A DNA stretch of 64,000 nt from Mixta sp. Marseille-Q2659 (lineage in GTDB: Bacteria; Pseudomonadota; Gammaproteobacteria; Enterobacterales; Enterobacteriaceae), in assembly GCF_940807255.1 (NCBI RefSeq), contig NZ_CALNWY010000003.1, positions 124,001-188,000 on the forward strand, read 5' to 3'. The position numbers and the translations under genes were made by a program. The first letter of the stretch is position 1. Each line of letters opens with the position of its first letter. Under the pieces are notes generated by a model, which made no database searches, had not been told where the DNA came from, and worked only from the letters and a program-made list of their open reading frames with translations. Shown here piece after piece: positions 7,457-18,021 of this stretch.

Positions 7457-8977
7457 TTACGGCCTTGTAGTTGAAATTGAAGCGGTAAACCACTGCTGAA
7501 TGTTGCTCATCGCAGCGTGTGAGGTGTCCAGAATCGGTTGTGGGTAAACCCCCAGCAACACCAGCAGAACCACCAGCACCATGATCATAATGAATTCACG
7601 CGCGGACATGCCGCGCAGCGGCGTCTCCGACTTCGGCGCACCGTAATAGGCGCGCTGCATCATGATCAGCGAGTAAACAGAAGCAAACACCAGACCAAAG
7701 GTAGCGATAACGATAATGGTCGGCACTACCTGGAAGCTGCCGGTCAGAATCATAAACTCACCGGCAAAGTTACCGGTGCCCGGCATACCGAGATTCGCGA
7801 CCGCAAAGAACAGTGACAGGCCGGGGATCCATTTGATACGCGACCACAGACCGCCCATTTCACGCATATCGCGTGTGTGCAGACGTTCGTACAGCTGACC
7901 GCACAGAATAAACAGCGCCGCCGCTGACAGACCGTGTGCAATCATCTGTACCACCGCGCCCTGGAACGCCAGCTGGTTGCCGGTATAGATAGCAATCAGC
8001 ACGAAGCCCATATGGGAAATGGAGGTGTAGGCGATTAAACGTTTAATATCGGTCTGAGAGAAGGCCATCCAGGCGCCATAGAAGATGCCGATAATCCCCA
8101 GCCACATGGCAATCGGCGCAAACTCCGCCGAGGCATTCGGGAACAGCGGCAGGCTAAAGCGCAGCAGACCGTAGGCGGCGGTTTTCAACAGAATACCGGC
8201 CAGATCCACGGAGCCTGCGGTTGGTGCCTGACTGTGCGCATCCGGCAGCCAGCCGTGTAGTGGTACCACCGGCATTTTTACCGCGAAGGCGATAAAGAAG
8301 CCGAGCATCAGCAGATATTCAACCGTCTGCGACATTGGCGTATGCAGCAGCACTTCATAGTTGAAGCTCCAGACGCCGGTCGCACGGTAATGCACAAACA
8401 CCAGGCCCAGAATGGCGATCAGCATCACCAGGCCGGATGCCTGGGTATAAATAAAGAACTTGGTTGCAGCGGTAATACGCGTTTTACCGTCGGACGCCTT
8501 ATGACCCCAGAGCGCGATGAGAAAATACATCGGCACCAGCATCATTTCCCAGAAGAAGAAGAACAGGAACATATCGATGGCCAGGAACACACCGATTACA
8601 CCACCAAGGATCCACATCAGGTTGAGGTGGAAAAAGCCCTGATACTTCTCAATCTCATTCCAGGAACAGAGCACCGCCATCAGGCCCAGCAGGCCGGTCA
8701 GCACCACCATCAGCAGCGACAGACCATCCAGCGCAAGGTGGAAAGCGATGCCGAAGCGCGGGATCCAGGGAACAGAAAACTCAGACTGCCATTGCGGAAT
8801 GCCCGCCGCCTGGGTCAGTGAATAGCCTCTCTGCAACCAGAGTTGCAGCGAAAGCGCCAGCGTCAAGCCCATCGTAATCAGGGCAATCCAGCGCGGCGTC
8901 TTCGCGCCTAAGCGCTCAGCCAGCCAGCACAGAAAGCCGCCGACAAACGGGATAACAATTAGCCAAGGTAATAACAT
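7457..8977 (-). CDS. nuoM: NADH-quinone oxidoreductase subunit M
   Basis: The second antiporter-like proton-pumping subunit of complex I, 506 residues (E. coli 509). Key charged residues E144 (FFFFFWEMMLVPMY) and K234 (AVKMPVVPLHGWLPDAHSQA) of the channel are present. I set the start at the ATG at 8975-8977 (MLLPWLIVIP), as in E. coli; the frame extends 16 codons upstream but that extension is unlike any NuoM. A 126-bp gap with a strong hairpin separates it from nuoL, unusual for an operon whose other genes mostly overlap. Confidence 0.97.
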   Translation of the reverse strand: MLLPWLIVIPFVGGFLCWLAERLGAKTPRWIALITMGLTLALSLQLWLQRGYSLTQAAGIPQWQSEFSVPWIPRFGIAFHLALDGLSLLMVVLTGLLGLMAVLCSWNEIEKYQGFFHLNLMWILGGVIGVFLAIDMFLFFFFWEMMLVPMYFLIALWGHKASDGKTRITAATKFFIYTQASGLVMLIAILGLVFVHYRATGVWSFNYEVLLHTPMSQTVEYLLMLGFFIAFAVKMPVVPLHGWLPDAHSQAPTAGSVDLAGILLKTAAYGLLRFSLPLFPNASAEFAPIAMWLGIIGIFYGAWMAFSQTDIKRLIAYTSISHMGFVLIAIYTGNQLAFQGAVVQMIAHGLSAAALFILCGQLYERLHTRDMREMGGLWSRIKWIPGLSLFFAVANLGMPGTGNFAGEFMILTGSFQVVPTIIVIATFGLVFASVYSLIMMQRAYYGAPKSETPLRGMSAREFIMIMVLVVLLVLLGVYPQPILDTSHAAMSNIQQWFTASISTTRP

Positions 8978-9070
8978 GGCGGTTACGGTCCCTTTTCCAG
9001 TCCTGCATGAGCCGCCGGTAAACATTACCGGTCACGCCCAACCTCAGGTTTTTTCACAAGCTTATCGGGT

Positions 9071-9092
9071 GGGATGCGGCGAGCCGCATCCC
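9071..9092. repeat. REP-like hairpin between nuoL and nuoM
   Basis: Perfect 10-bp inverted repeat GGGATGCGGC (9071-9080) / GCCGCATCCC (9083-9092) with a 2-base centre, in the nuoL-nuoM gap. Its GATGCGGC core resembles enterobacterial REP units. It could stabilise the upstream mRNA or dampen downstream translation. Confidence 0.6.
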
Positions 9093-9103
9093 GCTCACTA
9101 ACC

Positions 9104-10939
9104 TTACATCACCAGCAGCAGCGCCAGCACCACAACGGCGCCCACGCTCATGGAAGCGACATACCAGCGCAGATAACCATTCTCGCTTACCACCAGCCCT
9201 TTATTCGCCAGGCGTGAAACCAGAGCTGGCGTATTCATCAGGGCATTCAGCGGATCGCGCGACAGTAGCCAGGCGATGCCCAAATAAGGCTTAACGAAAA
9301 TTTTGTCATACAGCCAGTCGAAGCCCCAGGCGGCAAACCACCAGGTGCCGAAGAAGCGGCCCGGCGCACTGCGCGCCACGCTGGACACCAGCGAACGCTT
9401 GCCAAGCCACAGCCAGGCAGCGATCAGGATACCGACAATCGCCACCACGCCCGATGCGATCTCCAGCCCCATTTTGCCCGCTTCGCCATGTTCGCTTGCA
9501 GGCAGAACGCCAGCCAGCGGCGGCGTAATCAGCGCGCCAATAAAGGTGGACAGCACCAGCAGCACAATCAGCGGCAGATGATGGGTAATGCCTTTGCCCG
9601 CGTGCGCATGAATTTTTTCTTCGCCGTGGAAGACGATAAAAATCATGCGGAAGGTGTAGACAGAGGTCAGGAAAGCACCGACCAGTCCGGCAACCATCAG
9701 GTTGACGTGACCGTTAGCCAGCGCGCCGAACAAAATCTCATCCTTACTGTAGAAGCCAGCGGTGACCAGCGGCAGCGCAGCCAGCGCGGCGCCACCCACC
9801 AGGAAGCAGACATAAACCAGCGGAATGCTTTTACGCAGGCCGCCCATTTTGAAAATGTTCTGCTCGTGATGACAGGCCAGAATCACCGAACCGGATGAGA
9901 GGAACAGCAGCGCCTTGAAGAACGCATGGGTCATCAGGTGGAAAATCGCTGCATCCCACGCCTGCACGCCCAGCGCCAGGAACATATAACCGATCTGGCT
10001 CATGGTTGAGTAAGCCAGCACGCGCTTGATGTCGGTTTGCACCAGCGCGGCGAAGCCCGCCAGCACCAGCGTGACCGCACCGACGATGCCGACCAGATGC
10101 AGCACTTCCGGCGTCATCAGGAACAGACCGTGGGTACGGGCGATCAGGTAAACGCCCGCGGTCACCATGGTTGCCGCGTGGATCAGCGCAGAAACCGGCG
10201 TCGGGCCCGCCATCGCATCGGCCAGCCAGGTTTGCAGCGGCAGCTGTGCGGATTTACCGACCGCACCACCCAACAGCATCAGCGTCGCCCATTGCAGCAT
10301 ATGGTTATCAGTGGCAAAGTGCGCCGGCGCCAGTTCGACCATTTCGCGGAAGTTCAGCGTGCCCAGCTCGTTGTAGAGAATGAACAGCGCGAACGCGAGG
10401 AATACGTCGCCGACACGGGTAATGATAAACGCCTTCATCGCCGCCTTGCCGTTATCTGGATTGGTGTAATAGAAACCAATCAGCAGATAAGAGCAGAGGC
10501 CCACGCCTTCCCAGCCGAGGTACATCAGCAGCAGGTTATCGGCCAGCACCAGAACCACCATGCTGGCGATAAACAGGTTGGTATAGGCGAAGAAGCGTGA
10601 ATAGCCCTCTTCCCCGCGCATATACCAGGAGGCGAACATATGGATAAAGAAGCCGACGCCGGTCACTACCGACAGCATGGTGAACGACAGGCCGTCCAGC
10701 GTCAGGGTAACGCCGATGTTAAAGTTGCCGACCTGCATCCAGGTCCACAGCGCCTGGGTAAACAGCGCTTTGCCGTTGGCAAAGAAATCGATGCCAACGT
10801 AGAGCGTGACCAGCGCCGCCAGACCAATGGAGCCCACGCCCACTGTAGCAGACAGGTTTTCTGACCAGCGGCCGCGGGAAAACGCCAGCAGCAAGAAGCC
10901 GATCAGCGGCAGCAGTATGGTTAAGTAAAGAAGATTCAT
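9104..10939 (-). CDS. nuoL: NADH-quinone oxidoreductase subunit L
   Basis: A 611-residue distal proton-channel subunit of complex I (E. coli 613). It carries E144 ([17 protein letters not shown]) and K229 ([15 protein letters not shown]), the conserved channel charges. The C-terminal extension includes the lateral amphipathic helix that clamps NuoM and NuoN. The start overlaps the nuoK stop by 4 bp, so the two are translationally coupled. Similarity to the family holds from end to end. Confidence 0.97.
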   Translation of the reverse strand: MNLLYLTILLPLIGFLLLAFSRGRWSENLSATVGVGSIGLAALVTLYVGIDFFANGKALFTQALWTWMQVGNFNIGVTLTLDGLSFTMLSVVTGVGFFIHMFASWYMRGEEGYSRFFAYTNLFIASMVVLVLADNLLLMYLGWEGVGLCSYLLIGFYYTNPDNGKAAMKAFIITRVGDVFLAFALFILYNELGTLNFREMVELAPAHFATDNHMLQWATLMLLGGAVGKSAQLPLQTWLADAMAGPTPVSALIHAATMVTAGVYLIARTHGLFLMTPEVLHLVGIVGAVTLVLAGFAALVQTDIKRVLAYSTMSQIGYMFLALGVQAWDAAIFHLMTHAFFKALLFLSSGSVILACHHEQNIFKMGGLRKSIPLVYVCFLVGGAALAALPLVTAGFYSKDEILFGALANGHVNLMVAGLVGAFLTSVYTFRMIFIVFHGEEKIHAHAGKGITHHLPLIVLLVLSTFIGALITPPLAGVLPASEHGEAGKMGLEIASGVVAIVGILIAAWLWLGKRSLVSSVARSAPGRFFGTWWFAAWGFDWLYDKIFVKPYLGIAWLLSRDPLNALMNTPALVSRLANKGLVVSENGYLRWYVASMSVGAVVVLALLLVM

Positions 10940-11238
10940 CCGCGCATCTCGCTCACTGTGTCAATGTTCAGGGTTTGACGACGGCGGTAGAGCTGCAGCA
11001 GCAGCGCCAGGCCAATGCTGGCCTCGGCTGCGGCAAGGCTGATCGCCAGGATATACATCACCTGGCCATCCGCCTGCCCCCAGTAGCTTCCCGCCACCAC
11101 TAACGCCAGAGCCGCGGCGTTAATCATGATTTCCAGACCGATTAACATAAACAGCAGATTGCGACGCAGTACTAGCGAAGTCAGTCCGAGGACAAACAGC
11201 ACGGCGGCCAGAATCAGTCCATGTTGCAGAGGGATCAT
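10936..11238 (-). CDS. nuoK: NADH-quinone oxidoreductase subunit K
   Basis: A 100-residue three-helix membrane subunit homologous to MrpC. The two buried glutamates needed for proton transfer, E36 ([10 protein letters not shown]) and E72 (AAAEASIGL), are both present. It overlaps nuoJ and nuoL by 4 bp each, the usual tight packing of the membrane-arm genes. Confidence 0.97.
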   Translation of the reverse strand: MIPLQHGLILAAVLFVLGLTSLVLRRNLLFMLIGLEIMINAAALALVVAGSYWGQADGQVMYILAISLAAAEASIGLALLLQLYRRRQTLNIDTVSEMRG

Positions 11239-11792
11239 GCGCGCTCCTCCTTAGTTTTTGCTTCGGCAGCATCACTGACGCGGTTGCTCAGCACTTCGCC
11301 GTGACGATCTTCACGTCCGATATGGAACGCGACCACCAGCCCCGCCAGCAGCAGCATGGAAGCCAGTTCCACCGCCAGAACGTAAGGACCAAACAGGCTG
11401 ATACCGACCGCTTTCGCATCGATAACCGTGCCGTCAATGCCCTGATCGTTAGCCGTCATAATGGCGTAGACCAGCACCACCAGCAGCAGCAGCGATACCA
11501 GGCCCGGGCCAATCCACAGCGAAGGCTGCAGCCACTGGCGCTCCTGCTCTTCTACCGTTTTGCCGAGGTTGAGCATCATCACCACGAAGACGAACAGCAC
11601 CATAATGGCGCCCGCATAGACGATGATCTCCAGCGCGCCGGCAAAGTAAGCGCCGAGCGAGAAGAAGACGCCGGCAACCGACAGCAGCGAGACGATCAGG
11701 TACAGCAACGCATGTACCGGGTTGGTGTGGGTAATCACGCGAAGCGTGGTTAGCACCGCCACCAGACCACAAAGATAAAACGCAAATTCCAT
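11235..11792 (-). CDS. nuoJ: NADH-quinone oxidoreductase subunit J
   Basis: A 185-residue membrane subunit of complex I with about five transmembrane helices, including the helix around [16 protein letters not shown], whose pi-bulge tyrosine is conserved. The charged C-terminal tail ([10 protein letters not shown]) is cytosolic. The start lies 10 bp after the nuoI stop and the end overlaps nuoK. Confidence 0.97.
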   Translation of the reverse strand: MEFAFYLCGLVAVLTTLRVITHTNPVHALLYLIVSLLSVAGVFFSLGAYFAGALEIIVYAGAIMVLFVFVVMMLNLGKTVEEQERQWLQPSLWIGPGLVSLLLLVVLVYAIMTANDQGIDGTVIDAKAVGISLFGPYVLAVELASMLLLAGLVVAFHIGREDRHGEVLSNRVSDAAEAKTKEERA

Positions 11793-11802
11793 GCCTGGCT
11801 CC

Positions 11803-12345
11803 TTAAGGTAACAAGCCTTTGACGTCGATGGGTTTGGCTTCGTTTTCCGCTTCGCCCTTGTCTTTCCCTTCGATCGCCATGCCTGCCATACGGTAGAAGT
11901 TGTATTCCGGGTATTTGCCCGGCCCTGAAATCAACAGGTCTTCTTTCTCGTACACCAGATCCTGACGCTTGAACTCGCCCAGTTCGAAATCCGGCGTTAG
12001 CTGGATCGCGGTGGTCGGGCAGGCCTCTTCGCACATGCCGCAGAAAATGCAGCGTGAAAAGTTGATGCGGAAGAACTCCGGGTACCAGCGGCCATCAACC
12101 GTCTCAGCCTTCTGCAGCGAAATGCAGCTGACCGGACAGGCCACGGCGCACAGGTTACAGGCAACGCAACGTTCCGCGCCGTCGGGATCGCGCGTCAGCA
12201 CGATGCGTCCGCGATAACGGGGCGGCAGATAGACCGGCTCTTCCGGGTACATCTGGGTTTCGCGCTTCGCGAAGGCATGCAGGCTCATTAACCAGATACT
12301 GCGTACCTGGGTGCCGAAACCGACAATAATGTCTTTTAATGTCAT
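11803..12345 (-). CDS. nuoI: NADH-quinone oxidoreductase subunit I
   Basis: A 180-residue ferredoxin-like subunit carrying two [4Fe-4S] clusters, N6a and N6b. The eight ligands are C60/C63/C66 with C109, and C99/C102/C105 with C70 (motifs [12 protein letters not shown] and [12 protein letters not shown]). An amphipathic N-terminal helix docks it on NuoH. It passes electrons from the NuoG arm to N2 in NuoB. It starts 13 bp after nuoH. Confidence 0.97.
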   Translation of the reverse strand: MTLKDIIVGFGTQVRSIWLMSLHAFAKRETQMYPEEPVYLPPRYRGRIVLTRDPDGAERCVACNLCAVACPVSCISLQKAETVDGRWYPEFFRINFSRCIFCGMCEEACPTTAIQLTPDFELGEFKRQDLVYEKEDLLISGPGKYPEYNFYRMAGMAIEGKDKGEAENEAKPIDVKGLLP

Positions 12346-12358
12346 GGTTACAACCCCT

Positions 12359-13336
12359 TTACTGCGCGTTGTACAGAATCACTGCGGCAGTCGCCAGCAG
12401 GTTCAACAGCGTCAACGGCAGACATACTTTCCAGCCGAACGACATCACCTGGTCATAGCGCGGACGCGGCAGCGCAGCACGAATCAGAATAAACATCATC
12501 ATGAAGAACGCCGTTTTAATCGCGAACCAGATAAAGGGCGGCAGCCATGGACCGTGCCAGCCGCCAAAGAACAGCGTCACAATTAGCGCCGAAACGGTGG
12601 TAATCGCCACATATTCGCCGACGAAGAACAGACCGAACTTCATACCGGAATATTCGATGTGGTAACCATCCGCCAGCTCCTGCTCCGCTTCCGGCTGGTC
12701 GAACGGGTGGCGGTGACAAACCGCGACGCCAGCAATACAGAAGGTAATGAAGCCGAAGAACTGCGGAATGATATTCCACAGGTGCGTCTGGCTGTTGACG
12801 ATGTCGTTCATATTGAACGAGCCCGCCTGCGCCACTACGCCCATCAGCGACAGGCCGAGGAACACTTCGTAGCTCAGCGTCTGCGCAGAGGCGCGCATCG
12901 CGCCCAGCAGCGAGTATTTGTTATTACTCGCCCAGCCCGCGAACAGCACCGCATAAACTGCCAGGCCCGCCATCATCAGGAAGAACAGCAGACCGATGTT
13001 CAGGTCTGTGACACTCCAGGTCGGGCTGACCGGCACGATGGCAAAGGCTAACAGCAGCGAGACAAAGGCGATAACTGGCGCCAGGGTGTAAATAAAACGG
13101 TCGGTGAACGGCGGGATCCAGTCCTCTTTAAAGAACATTTTGATCATATCCGCTACCAGCTGCAGCGAGCCGCCCCAGCCGACACGGTTAGGCCCGTAGC
13201 GGTTCTGGAACAGACCGAGCAGACGACGCTCGGCGAAACTCATAAAGGCGCCGCAGGAGACCACCACCAGCAGGATGACGATCGCCTTCAGGATGCCCAG
13301 CAGAATATCGATAACATCCGGTGTCAACCAGCTCAT
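12359..13336 (-). CDS. nuoH: NADH-quinone oxidoreductase subunit H
   Basis: A 325-residue eight-helix membrane subunit that forms most of the quinone-binding chamber with NuoB and NuoD. The conserved acidic loop [20 protein letters not shown] and the [20 protein letters not shown] motif are intact. The start overlaps the nuoG stop by 4 bp. Length is the same as in E. coli. Confidence 0.97.
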   Translation of the reverse strand: MSWLTPDVIDILLGILKAIVILLVVVSCGAFMSFAERRLLGLFQNRYGPNRVGWGGSLQLVADMIKMFFKEDWIPPFTDRFIYTLAPVIAFVSLLLAFAIVPVSPTWSVTDLNIGLLFFLMMAGLAVYAVLFAGWASNNKYSLLGAMRASAQTLSYEVFLGLSLMGVVAQAGSFNMNDIVNSQTHLWNIIPQFFGFITFCIAGVAVCHRHPFDQPEAEQELADGYHIEYSGMKFGLFFVGEYVAITTVSALIVTLFFGGWHGPWLPPFIWFAIKTAFFMMMFILIRAALPRPRYDQVMSFGWKVCLPLTLLNLLATAAVILYNAQ

Positions 13337-16062
13337 TGTGCCGCCTCCCGCAGAGTGTCAATGTTGGCGCCTGACAGGAACGGCGGTACGCCCGGCATGC
13401 CGAGCGGCAGACCCACCTGCCCTGCCTGTAGCGCTTCGGAGAAGCGGACTGGCAAGCGCAGCGTTTCGCCGGCGCAGCTGAACTCTACCGCTGATCCGGC
13501 ATTAACGCCGAGCGTGGCGGCGTCGGCCGGGTTAATCACCACCGCAGGCTGCGGCATGCGCTGCTGAATAACCGGCGCGCGCTGCGTCATCTCTTCGCTG
13601 CCGAACAGGTTGTAGTAAGGCGCCACACGCCAGCCGCCGTTGCGGGCAAAAGCTGTCGGCACGCGCGTAAACCAGTCAAGCTGGCCCGCCGCCTCAAACA
13701 AACGCACGCCCGGATCGCCGTTGCGCAGATGGCCGCCGACTTCATCCTGGAACTTGTTCCACGCCTGCGGTGAGTTCCAGCCTGGCGCCCAGGCGAACGG
13801 AATCTCAGAGCGCGGCGCGCTCGGCTGGTTGTTCCCTTCCATGGAGAAGGAGAACATGGTGTCCTTATCCTGCGGCTGACGCGGCTCATGCACGCTGATA
13901 TTGGCGCGTGCGGCGGTACGGCCGCTGGAGCGATGCGGCGAACGCGACAGCTTCTGTCCGCGAATGCGGAAGGAGGCGTCCGGCGCGGCATCTTTAATGC
14001 CTTTCAACTGCGGGAACGCGGCAATCACGGCATCGATCACGTGATCCAGCTGCGTCCAGTCAACGTGGCGGCTTTCCAGCGTGCTGTGCAGCGAATGCAG
14101 CCAGCGCCAGCTTTCCAGCATCACTATCTTGTTGTCGTAGTAAGCAGGATCGTAAACCTGGAAGAAGCGCTGGGCGCGGCCTTCCTGGTTAATCAGCGTG
14201 CCATCGCTTTCGGCAAAGCTGGCGCCTGACAGAATCAGTCCCGCTTTTTCCAAAGTGGCGGTGCGCTGATGATCGACCACGATAATGTTGTCGGCGTTGC
14301 GTAGCGCAGCATCAACCCGTGCTTTCGGCGCGTGACGATAGAGATCGTTTTCCAGGATGACTACCGCATCGGCGCTGCCGTTTTCCAGCTGCTCCAGCGC
14401 GTCATCCAGGGTTGCGCCGCCCATCATGCCAAGACCGACGCTGTTCGCCGCCGAAGCCAGCAGCGTAATGCCGACGTCGGCGCCACGCCCTTTCAGCGCT
14501 TTCGCCACGTTGGCCGCCGCTTCGATCATCGCTTCGCTGCCGGCGTGCGTACCGGAGATAATCAGCGGTTTTTTCGCGCCAGCTAACGCCTGCACGATCA
14601 CGTCCAGTTTGCCGTTCAGCGCGCTGTCGAAATCGCTAACCGCCGGTGCGCTTTCATCCAGCGCATGGGCGATGGCGAAGCCAAGACGCGCCTGATCTTC
14701 AACCGGGGCGCGGTAGCTCCAGGCTGCAATATCATCCAGACGGGTTTCATCAACGTTAGTGACAAACAGCGGATGTTTAGCGTGCTGACCGATGTTCATG
14801 ATCGCCGCAATCTGCCAGTCGGCGACTTTCTGCGCCGCCGCCATTTCGCGCGCTTTGCCTTTTACCGCCTGACGCACCGCCAGCGCGACGCGCGCGCCGG
14901 TCTGGGTCAAATCTTCGCCCAGCACCAGCACCGCATCGTAGCTTTCGATTTCACGCAGCGCAGGCGTGTGAATGCCGCCTTCGCGCAGCACTTTCAGCAT
15001 CAGTTCCAGACGCGCCTGCTCCCCTGCCGGCATGCCGGTTGAGAAGTTTGCCGCGCCCACTAACTCGCGCAGCGCAAAGTTGCTTTCGACGCTGGCGCGC
15101 GGAGAGCCGATCCCGATCACTTTTTTCGCCTGGCGCAGAATATCTGCCGCGCCCTGCATCGCCTGTTCAGCGTTCAGCGCCACCCAGTTATCGCCACGGC
15201 GCTGCATCGGCTGGCGTGGACGATCTTTGCGGTTAACGTAGCCATAGCCGAAGCGGCCGCGATCGCAGAGGAAATAGTGATTTACGCTGCCGTTATAGCG
15301 GTTTTCAATACGGCGCAGTTCGCCATAGCGTTCACCGGGGCTGGTGTTACAGCCGACGCTGCACTGCTGGCAGATGCTCGGCGCGAACTGCATATCCCAT
15401 TTACGGTTATAGCGTTCGGAGTGGGTTTTATCGGTGAAGACGCCGGTCGGACAGATTTCTACCAGGTTGCCGGAGAATTCGCTTTCCAGCGTGCCATCTT
15501 CCGGGCGACCGAAGTAGACGTTGTCGTGCGCGCCGTAGACGCCGAGATCTTTACCGTCCGCGTAATCTTTGTAATAACGCACGCAGCGATAGCAGGCGAT
15601 ACAGCGGTTCATCTCATGAGAGATAAACGGCCCAAGGTCCTGATTGCGGTGAGTACGCTTGGTGAAGCGATAGCGGCGGAAACTGTGGCCGGTCATGACC
15701 GTCATATCCTGAAGATGGCAGTTGCCACCCTCTTCACAGACCGGGCAATCGTGCGGATGGTTGGTCATCAGCCACTCAACCACGCTTTCACGGAACTCTT
15801 TCGCTTCGCCATCGTCAATGGAAATAAAGGTGCCGTCGGCAGCGGGCGTCATGCAGGACATGACGAGGCGACCGCGGGTATCCTCAGCGTTTTGATATTG
15901 CTTTACCGCGCACTGGCGGCAGGCGCCCACGCTTCCCAGCGCCGGGTGCCAGCAAAAATAAGGAATATCCAGGCCAAGGGAGAGACACGCCTGTAGCAGG
16001 TTGTCTGCACCATCCACCTCATATTCTTTACCGTCTACATGAATTGTAGCCATAGTGAACAT
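13333..16062 (-). CDS. nuoG: NADH-quinone oxidoreductase subunit G
   Basis: A 909-residue iron-sulfur subunit of the peripheral arm. In order it has an N-terminal [2Fe-2S] ferredoxin domain ([15 protein letters not shown] plus a later C), the His-ligated cluster ([12 protein letters not shown]), a [4Fe-4S] site (CIACYRC...CPTG) and the extra N7 cluster motif (CQQCSVGC...C) that E. coli-type enzymes keep. A molybdopterin-oxidoreductase-like domain without cofactor follows. ATGs at 16062 and 16053 are both possible; a GGA just upstream favours the first, while E. coli-like alignment fits either. A 98-bp gap with three hairpins precedes it. Confidence 0.97.
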   Translation of the reverse strand: MFTMATIHVDGKEYEVDGADNLLQACLSLGLDIPYFCWHPALGSVGACRQCAVKQYQNAEDTRGRLVMSCMTPAADGTFISIDDGEAKEFRESVVEWLMTNHPHDCPVCEEGGNCHLQDMTVMTGHSFRRYRFTKRTHRNQDLGPFISHEMNRCIACYRCVRYYKDYADGKDLGVYGAHDNVYFGRPEDGTLESEFSGNLVEICPTGVFTDKTHSERYNRKWDMQFAPSICQQCSVGCNTSPGERYGELRRIENRYNGSVNHYFLCDRGRFGYGYVNRKDRPRQPMQRRGDNWVALNAEQAMQGAADILRQAKKVIGIGSPRASVESNFALRELVGAANFSTGMPAGEQARLELMLKVLREGGIHTPALREIESYDAVLVLGEDLTQTGARVALAVRQAVKGKAREMAAAQKVADWQIAAIMNIGQHAKHPLFVTNVDETRLDDIAAWSYRAPVEDQARLGFAIAHALDESAPAVSDFDSALNGKLDVIVQALAGAKKPLIISGTHAGSEAMIEAAANVAKALKGRGADVGITLLASAANSVGLGMMGGATLDDALEQLENGSADAVVILENDLYRHAPKARVDAALRNADNIIVVDHQRTATLEKAGLILSGASFAESDGTLINQEGRAQRFFQVYDPAYYDNKIVMLESWRWLHSLHSTLESRHVDWTQLDHVIDAVIAAFPQLKGIKDAAPDASFRIRGQKLSRSPHRSSGRTAARANISVHEPRQPQDKDTMFSFSMEGNNQPSAPRSEIPFAWAPGWNSPQAWNKFQDEVGGHLRNGDPGVRLFEAAGQLDWFTRVPTAFARNGGWRVAPYYNLFGSEEMTQRAPVIQQRMPQPAVVINPADAATLGVNAGSAVEFSCAGETLRLPVRFSEALQAGQVGLPLGMPGVPPFLSGANIDTLREAAQ

Positions 16063-16073
16063 GCTTCCGTAAG

Positions 16074-16153
16074 GCTCGGCAGAACCGAGCGTTAAACATA
16101 AATTTTGGCTATATATCTCGCGCTATGGCGCGACAGGATCGCTTTAGCGATCC
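16074..16153. repeat. Three consecutive hairpins between nuoF and nuoG
   Basis: The gap holds three perfect stems in a row: GCTCGG/CCGAGC (16074-16090), TCGCGC/GCGCGA around TATG (16118-16133) and GGATCGCT/AGCGATCC around TT (16136-16153). None is followed by a U-run on the minus strand, so they look like processing or stability structures rather than terminators. Confidence 0.6.
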
Positions 16154-16160
16154 GTTATAG

Positions 16161-17507
16161 TTACCAGCGCGCTTTCAGCAGGTTTGGCTGGATACCGTTA
16201 ATGGCTCGTGTGTTGCCAAACACCTGCGGCGCAATGCCAGCTTCAAACTCTTCACGGAAATATTTAATCGCGCTCTGTAAAGGCTCAACCGCGCCCGGTG
16301 CATGGGCGCAAAAGGTTTTGCCTGGGCCCAGCTGGCGGCACAGCTGCTGCAGCGTTTCAATATCGCCCGGCTGCCCTTTGCCCTGCTCCAGCGCGCGCAG
16401 AATTTTCACGCTCCACGGCAGGCCATCGCGACAAGGCGTACACCAGCCGCAGGATTCACGGGCAAAAAACTCTTCCAGATTGCGCACCAGCGAAACCATA
16501 TTGATTTCGTGGTCGACGGCCATCGCCAGCGCGGTGCCGAGACGGCTGCCCGCCTTACCAATGCTGGCGAACTCCATCGGCAGATCAAGATGCTCCCCGG
16601 TCAGGAAATCGGTCCCGGCGCCGCCCGGCTGCCAGGCTTTGAATTTCAGTCCGTCACGCATTCCGCCCGCGTAATCTTCGAGGATTTCGCGCGCCGTAAT
16701 ACCAAACGGCAGCTCCCATACGCCCGGATTTTTAACCCGACCGGAGAAGCCCATCATTTTGGTGCCCGCGTCTTCGCTCTTCGACAGCCCTTTGTACCAC
16801 TCCACGCCGTTAGCCAGGATGGCCGGCACGTTGGACAAGGTTTCCACGTTGTTTACGCAAGTCGGCTTGCCCCAGACGCCAGCGGATGCCGGGAACGGTG
16901 GCTTGGAGCGCGGATTCGCGCGGCGGCCTTCCAGCGAGTTGATCAGCGCTGTCTCTTCGCCACAGATATAGCGGCCAGCGCCGGTATGCACAATCAGCTC
17001 GAAGTCAAAACCGGTGCCGAGAATGTTTTTGCCGAGGAAGCCCGCTTCGGTAGCTTCCGCGATCGCACGGCGCAGATGCACCGCCGCTTCAATATATTCG
17101 CCGCGCAGGAAGATATAGCCGCGATACGCTTTCAGCGCGAAGGCGCTGATCAGCATGCCTTCTACCAGCTGGTGAGGCATTTGCTCCATCAGCAGACGGT
17201 CTTTATAGGTGCCCGGCTCCATTTCATCAGCGTTACACAGCAGGTAACGGATGTTCATGGATTCATCTTTCGGCATCAGACTCCACTTCAAACCGGTGGA
17301 GAAGCCTGCGCCGCCGCGCCCTTTCAGACCGGAATCCTTAACCAGCGCGACGATTTCGTCAGGCGCCAGGCCTTTTAACGCTTTTTCCGCGCCGGCATAA
17401 CCGTTTTTGCTGCGGTATTCGTCAAACCAGACCGGCTGTTTGTCGTCGCGCATACGCCAGGTGAGCGGATGCGTTTCCGCAGTACGAATGATCTCTTTAA
17501 CTGTCAT
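16161..17507 (-). CDS. nuoF: NADH-quinone oxidoreductase subunit F
   Basis: A 448-residue NADH-oxidising subunit (E. coli 445). It has the FMN/NADH-binding glycine-rich loop GRGGAGF (63-69) and the N3 [4Fe-4S] ligands in [12 protein letters not shown] plus a later cysteine in FCAHAPGA. It takes hydride from NADH to FMN and feeds the iron-sulfur chain. The start overlaps the nuoE stop by 4 bp. Confidence 0.97.
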   Translation of the reverse strand: MTVKEIIRTAETHPLTWRMRDDKQPVWFDEYRSKNGYAGAEKALKGLAPDEIVALVKDSGLKGRGGAGFSTGLKWSLMPKDESMNIRYLLCNADEMEPGTYKDRLLMEQMPHQLVEGMLISAFALKAYRGYIFLRGEYIEAAVHLRRAIAEATEAGFLGKNILGTGFDFELIVHTGAGRYICGEETALINSLEGRRANPRSKPPFPASAGVWGKPTCVNNVETLSNVPAILANGVEWYKGLSKSEDAGTKMMGFSGRVKNPGVWELPFGITAREILEDYAGGMRDGLKFKAWQPGGAGTDFLTGEHLDLPMEFASIGKAGSRLGTALAMAVDHEINMVSLVRNLEEFFARESCGWCTPCRDGLPWSVKILRALEQGKGQPGDIETLQQLCRQLGPGKTFCAHAPGAVEPLQSAIKYFREEFEAGIAPQVFGNTRAINGIQPNLLKARW

Positions 17508-18019
17508 TGATACTGCTCCAGTAACGAGGAAATAGATTCCGGCGTCAGGTGAACATGGGTATCTTCATCCACCATCATGGTCGGGCCTTTATCACAGTTA
17601 CCGAGGCAACAGGTCGGCAGCAAGGTAAAACGACCGTCCGCCGTGGTCTGGCCGGGCTTGATGTTCAGCGACTGCTCTAACGCCGCCTGAATGCCCTGAT
17701 AGCCGGTAATATGACAAACCACGCTGTCGCAATAGCGAATAACGTGGCGGCCAACCGGCTGACGGAAAATCTGGCTGTAAAAAGTGGCAACGCCTTCCAC
17801 ATCGCTGGCGGGAATGCCCAGCACCTCGGCGATAGCATTGATGGCACCATCCGGCACCCAGCCGCGCTGTTTCTGCACGATCTTCAGCGCTTCGATAGAG
17901 GCTGCGCGTGCATCTTCATAATGGTGTTTTTCATGCTCAATCGCGTCGCGTTCTGCCGCACTCAGCTCAAAGACCTCAGTCGGGTCGATCGTTTCGATGG
18001 CAATTTTTTGATCGTGCAT
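17504..18019 (-). CDS. nuoE: NADH-quinone oxidoreductase subunit E
   Basis: A 171-residue thioredoxin-like subunit binding the N1a [2Fe-2S] cluster through C97, C102, C138 and C142 (motifs CDSVVCH and [10 protein letters not shown]). It is five residues longer than the E. coli protein at the N-terminus. It pairs with NuoF in the NADH dehydrogenase module. The gene sits two bases after the nuoCD stop. Confidence 0.97.
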   Translation of the reverse strand: MHDQKIAIETIDPTEVFELSAAERDAIEHEKHHYEDARAASIEALKIVQKQRGWVPDGAINAIAEVLGIPASDVEGVATFYSQIFRQPVGRHVIRYCDSVVCHITGYQGIQAALEQSLNIKPGQTTADGRFTLLPTCCLGNCDKGPTMMVDEDTHVHLTPESISSLLEQYQ

Positions 18020-18021
18020 AA

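Noticed and set aside
8342..10600. Long His/Gln/Arg-rich plus-strand ORFs opposite nuoM and nuoL
   Set aside because: They are antisense shadows of hydrophobic membrane genes; their composition follows from the complementary strand.
15277..15996. 239-codon plus-strand ORF opposite nuoG
   Set aside because: Antisense shadow with biased composition and no start signals.
16302..17378. 358-codon plus-strand ORF opposite nuoF
   Set aside because: Antisense shadow of a well-supported gene; no start signals or homology.
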